From: CAZIMM01 sp964540415
GTDB lineage: Bacteria > Bacillota > Clostridia > Oscillospirales > Acutalibacteraceae
NCBI GenBank assembly: GCA_964540415.1
Contig: CAZIMM010000087.1
Coordinates: forward strand, 1 to 8,984
Reading direction: 5' to 3'
Length of the DNA: 8,984 nucleotides
The position numbers were made by a program, and so were the translations under genes. The notes under the pieces are model-generated. The model saw nothing but the letters and a program-made list of their open reading frames with translations. It searched no databases and was not told the DNA's origin. How positions within the stretch are numbered: position 1 is the first letter of the stretch; every line of letters begins with the position of its first letter. Below, one piece after another: positions 6,610 through 8,984 of this stretch.

Positions 6610-8130
6610 ATGGATAATACTTTCAGGCTCGGATATTACGAGTGCGAAAAAGAAAAGGAAATCAGAGAGCGCATGCTCACTGATTCAGGCGCTGATTTTG
6701 TTATTTGCCCGTTTGAAGATAATAAAAGAAGCGCGGCGGAGTTTGCAGAGGACGCGAAAAAGCTTGCCGAGCATTATCATGAAGCCGGGCTGCACTTCTT
6801 GGCCCGTGCCGAAAGCTCAAACTGGAGAGAACACTCGGTAGGGCCTGACGGGCACGATTGGTACAACTGCGGCAAAGACGCTCACCGACTGAATTATCCG
6901 CCAGAGCTTATCCGCACCTTATCGAGCGTGCCGGAATGCCTCGGCTTAATGCATGACGAGATGGAGCACGCCTTCATTAACAGAAATCTGTCCATAACTT
7001 TGGCATCCAAATTTAAAAAACGCCTGCTTTTCTTCCCTCTGTGCAAAACAAAGGATGTCAAGGAGGCGGAAAAGTATTATGAGGAGCTTTTCAGGTCTTA
7101 CGCCGAGGCATTTCTGAAAAACGGTTCGCCCCGCTTCATGGGTGAGCATGTTTTTCCGGTTCTGTACCATCTTTTCGCAAGGGTGGGAATCACGCCCTGC
7201 TACAAGCAGCAGAAGGAGAGCTATTCAAACCTGCAGGCAATAATCGCGGGAGGTGCCGCGCTGCAGTACAATACCGAGCTGTGGACCTGCATTGATATGT
7301 GGTACCGCCTTAAATATCCTGGTCATTCACCCAAGGAGCTCGAAAGCAACTTGTTGTTCTCATATCTTATCGGCAACGATTATTCGTTTGTTGAGAGCGG
7401 AAATACCTTTTTTGATAAGGACAAAAATCCAACGGAGTACAATGATTACGGCAAAGTGTTTATTAATTTCGCAAAGGAATACGCGGGCAAGGACAGGGGT
7501 TACAGCATACGGGATTACCGCCCGCGCATCGGCATAATAAGGCTTGACGACACCTATTGGGGGCAGGGCGACCCGTTGGTTTGGCAGCCTGTTCTTTTCG
7601 GCAATCCTCAAATAAAGCCCGACAGAAGAGCAAAGGAATGGATAAGGGCTCTGCATTTGATAACCTTCGGCGAAACCTCAAAGCACGGTCTGACCTGGGA
7701 CAGAATCGGTATTTGGAGCATGAGGAAGCACCGCTCATTTTGCTCAATGAATTCTCCCGCCGTGTTTGACCAATATGTCGGCAAGAAGCCCCTTGAATCG
7801 CTGGAGCTTTGCTTCCTTTGCGGATATCACGTCAGCAATGAAACAATGAAAGCGGTGAGCGAACTAGTCAAAGAGAACGCGCTGACAGTTGTAACGCCCA
7901 AAAGGCTTGCTCCCGAGTACATAAAAGCGAAGGCAAAATTATTTTCGCAAAGCGAAATTCAAGACGGCAAGGGCCGCTGGATAGTAACTGATAACCCCTG
8001 CTCACGCTTTGTAAAAAAGCGGGTTTTACATATCCTCGGCAAAAAGGGTGAAATTTCCTTGCGCTTCAAAGACCGTGAATTAACAATGCAGATTTCCGCC
8101 GACGGCGAAACAATTAACGGGAGGGCATAA
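6610..8130 (+). CDS. Unrecognised cytoplasmic protein, possible TIM-barrel glycosidase
   Basis: The 506-residue product matches no family I can name. It has no signal peptide or membrane segment. The N-terminal 290 residues look like alternating beta strands and helices of a barrel: FRLGYY (5-10), GADFVICPF (27-35), LHFLARAE (61-68), LGLMHDEMEH (111-120), GEHVFP (178-183), NTELWTC (221-227) and NDYSFVES (256-263). Acidic residues at strand ends (Asp116, Glu117, Glu180, Glu223, Glu262) are candidate catalytic residues. A second part (about 300-430: RPRIGIIRLDDTYWGQGD, then LELCFLCGYHVSN and LTVVTPKRL) resembles the Rossmann-like accessory domains that follow barrels in GH42-type enzymes, and a small beta domain (about 455-506) ends the protein. 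The order barrel, Rossmann-like, beta echoes the GH42 neighbour. A sugar hydrolase role is inferred from fold impression and context only. The next gene starts one base after its stop codon. Confidence 0.85.
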   Translation: MDNTFRLGYYECEKEKEIRERMLTDSGADFVICPFEDNKRSAAEFAEDAKKLAEHYHEAGLHFLARAESSNWREHSVGPDGHDWYNCGKDAHRLNYPPELIRTLSSVPECLGLMHDEMEHAFINRNLSITLASKFKKRLLFFPLCKTKDVKEAEKYYEELFRSYAEAFLKNGSPRFMGEHVFPVLYHLFARVGITPCYKQQKESYSNLQAIIAGGAALQYNTELWTCIDMWYRLKYPGHSPKELESNLLFSYLIGNDYSFVESGNTFFDKDKNPTEYNDYGKVFINFAKEYAGKDRGYSIRDYRPRIGIIRLDDTYWGQGDPLVWQPVLFGNPQIKPDRRAKEWIRALHLITFGETSKHGLTWDRIGIWSMRKHRSFCSMNSPAVFDQYVGKKPLESLELCFLCGYHVSNETMKAVSELVKENALTVVTPKRLAPEYIKAKAKLFSQSEIQDGKGRWIVTDNPCSRFVKKRVLHILGKKGEISLRFKDRELTMQISADGETINGRA

Positions 8131-8131
8131 A

Positions 8132-8984
8132 ATGGACATTTTTAACAGCGAAATACTGATAAAAACCTTCTCTGTGTTGAGAAAGCTTTTTCCGTCCGAT
8201 TCCGTAAACGAACAGAAATCGCGTGAAAAGGACCAAAAGCTGATAGCCGAGGGCAAGCTCGGCGAGCCTGTGGCGCACAAAATCGCTTACACCGACGGAA
8301 AACTGAATCGAGATGAGATACTTTCCTGCTGCGCTTTATTTTACCAAAGCAAAAATTTGGGACCCGACGACATAAGTCTGATTTCCGACGCGGGCTTTGA
8401 TTTTGTGCTGTGCGACAGCAAAGGCGAGTTCGGCGAAATGCTTGCCTCAGAGTGCGAAAAAAACGGACTCGCGTTGCTCGGACGCGATGAACGGGTTCCA
8501 TATTACGAAGGCTATGCCGAGGCATTTGAGGCCGGTGCCGATTATTTCAAAGGCTACAAATTCCGCCCCTGCAAAATCGGAGACGGGGGTTGCGATGAGC
8601 CGCACACCTCAAAATTTGAAACTATTGAAAGATTCAGACAGCTGTATCAAAATGCGCTGCCCGATAAGTTCATTTTTAACAATCTTTTCCCCGACGGTGC
8701 GGGAAAAAAGCGACTGGGAGCAAAAAACTATCGGGAGTATGTCGAGCTGTTTGCAAAAACAGTCAATTCCGATTACATCAGTGTTGACGAATATCCGTTT
8801 TTCTCCTTTACGGCAATTAACAGGGTGATTTTTCATATCTGCCTGAATACTTACGAAACAATAGCCGATGCCTGCCGCAGGTACGACAGGGATTTCTGGA
8901 TATATATTCAGACTCAAAAAAACTGGTTCTCTACCCTTTACGGCAACACAACCTACGAACAGATAATCTGGCAAATGTACACGG
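8132..8984 (+). CDS. Unrecognised barrel-like protein, possible glycosidase (3' end cut off)
   Basis: 284 codons are open to the window edge, so the C-terminus is missing. The ATG comes one base after the previous stop codon, preceded by GGGAGGG (8119-8125) inside the end of that gene, so the pair is translated from one mRNA. No signal peptide is seen. After a charged N-terminal stretch (1-60), barrel-like strands follow: FDFVLCDS (89-96), LALLGRDE (113-120), FIFNNLFPD (180-188), YISVDEYPFF (215-224) and FWIYIQTQKNW (255-265), then YEQIIWQMYT at the edge. Asp219 and Glu220 at a strand end are catalytic candidates. The GADFVICPF to GLHFLARAE unit of the preceding protein has a counterpart here (GFDFVLCDS to GLALLGRDE), suggesting distant kinship. 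The aromatic strand ending IYIQTQ with a following W resembles late barrel strands of clan A-type glycosidases. Function is not assigned. Confidence 0.85.
   Translation, partial: MDIFNSEILIKTFSVLRKLFPSDSVNEQKSREKDQKLIAEGKLGEPVAHKIAYTDGKLNRDEILSCCALFYQSKNLGPDDISLISDAGFDFVLCDSKGEFGEMLASECEKNGLALLGRDERVPYYEGYAEAFEAGADYFKGYKFRPCKIGDGGCDEPHTSKFETIERFRQLYQNALPDKFIFNNLFPDGAGKKRLGAKNYREYVELFAKTVNSDYISVDEYPFFSFTAINRVIFHICLNTYETIADACRRYDRDFWIYIQTQKNWFSTLYGNTTYEQIIWQMYT

Noticed and set aside
8142..8525. 127-codon minus-strand open frame
   Set aside because: It is antisense to the last gene; its Arg-rich translation is typical of a complementary frame of a real gene.

Overview
The window looks like chromosomal DNA from an anaerobic Firmicute, most likely a gut-type Clostridia/Oscillospirales organism. 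This rests on strong purine-rich Shine-Dalgarno sites before every gene, tightly packed genes, roughly balanced GC with AT-rich intergenic DNA, and the gene content (GH42, CE4 and SGNH-esterase enzymes). It is inference from style, because no taxonomic marker gene is present. The whole window is a carbohydrate-active enzyme locus. No transporter, regulator, tRNA, rRNA, CRISPR array or intact mobile element is visible.

Layout: two divergent gene groups leave a shared control region at about 4079-4383. Leftward (minus strand), in transcription order, are a secreted CE4-type polysaccharide deacetylase (4078-3221), a secreted GH99/GH71-like putative glycoside hydrolase with a C-terminal CBM9-like domain (3209-1383), and a secreted sialate O-acetylesterase-like SGNH esterase (1367-1, cut by the window edge). 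The gaps are 11 and 15 bases, so this is almost certainly one operon. Rightward (plus strand) are a GH42 beta-galactosidase (4384-6375), an unusual 234-base spacer, an unrecognised 506-residue protein that may be a TIM-barrel glycosidase (6610-8130), and a second unrecognised barrel-like protein (8132 to the window end, incomplete) starting one base after the previous stop codon.

The control region holds a consensus-like promoter with an extended -10 for the GH42 gene, an extended -10 element for the leftward operon, and, in the leftward leader, a terminator-like hairpin with a six-T tract. A second hairpin that would exclude the terminator overlaps it. This may be a transcription attenuator.

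How it may work (inference): the three leftward proteins all start with hydrophobic export signals, while the three rightward proteins have none. Outside the cell, acetyl groups would be removed by two chemically different esterases/deacetylases and the backbone cut by the GH99-like enzyme. Imported oligosaccharides would then be processed in the cytoplasm by the beta-galactosidase and the two uncharacterised proteins. The substrate is unknown; an acetylated, galactose-containing glycan fits.
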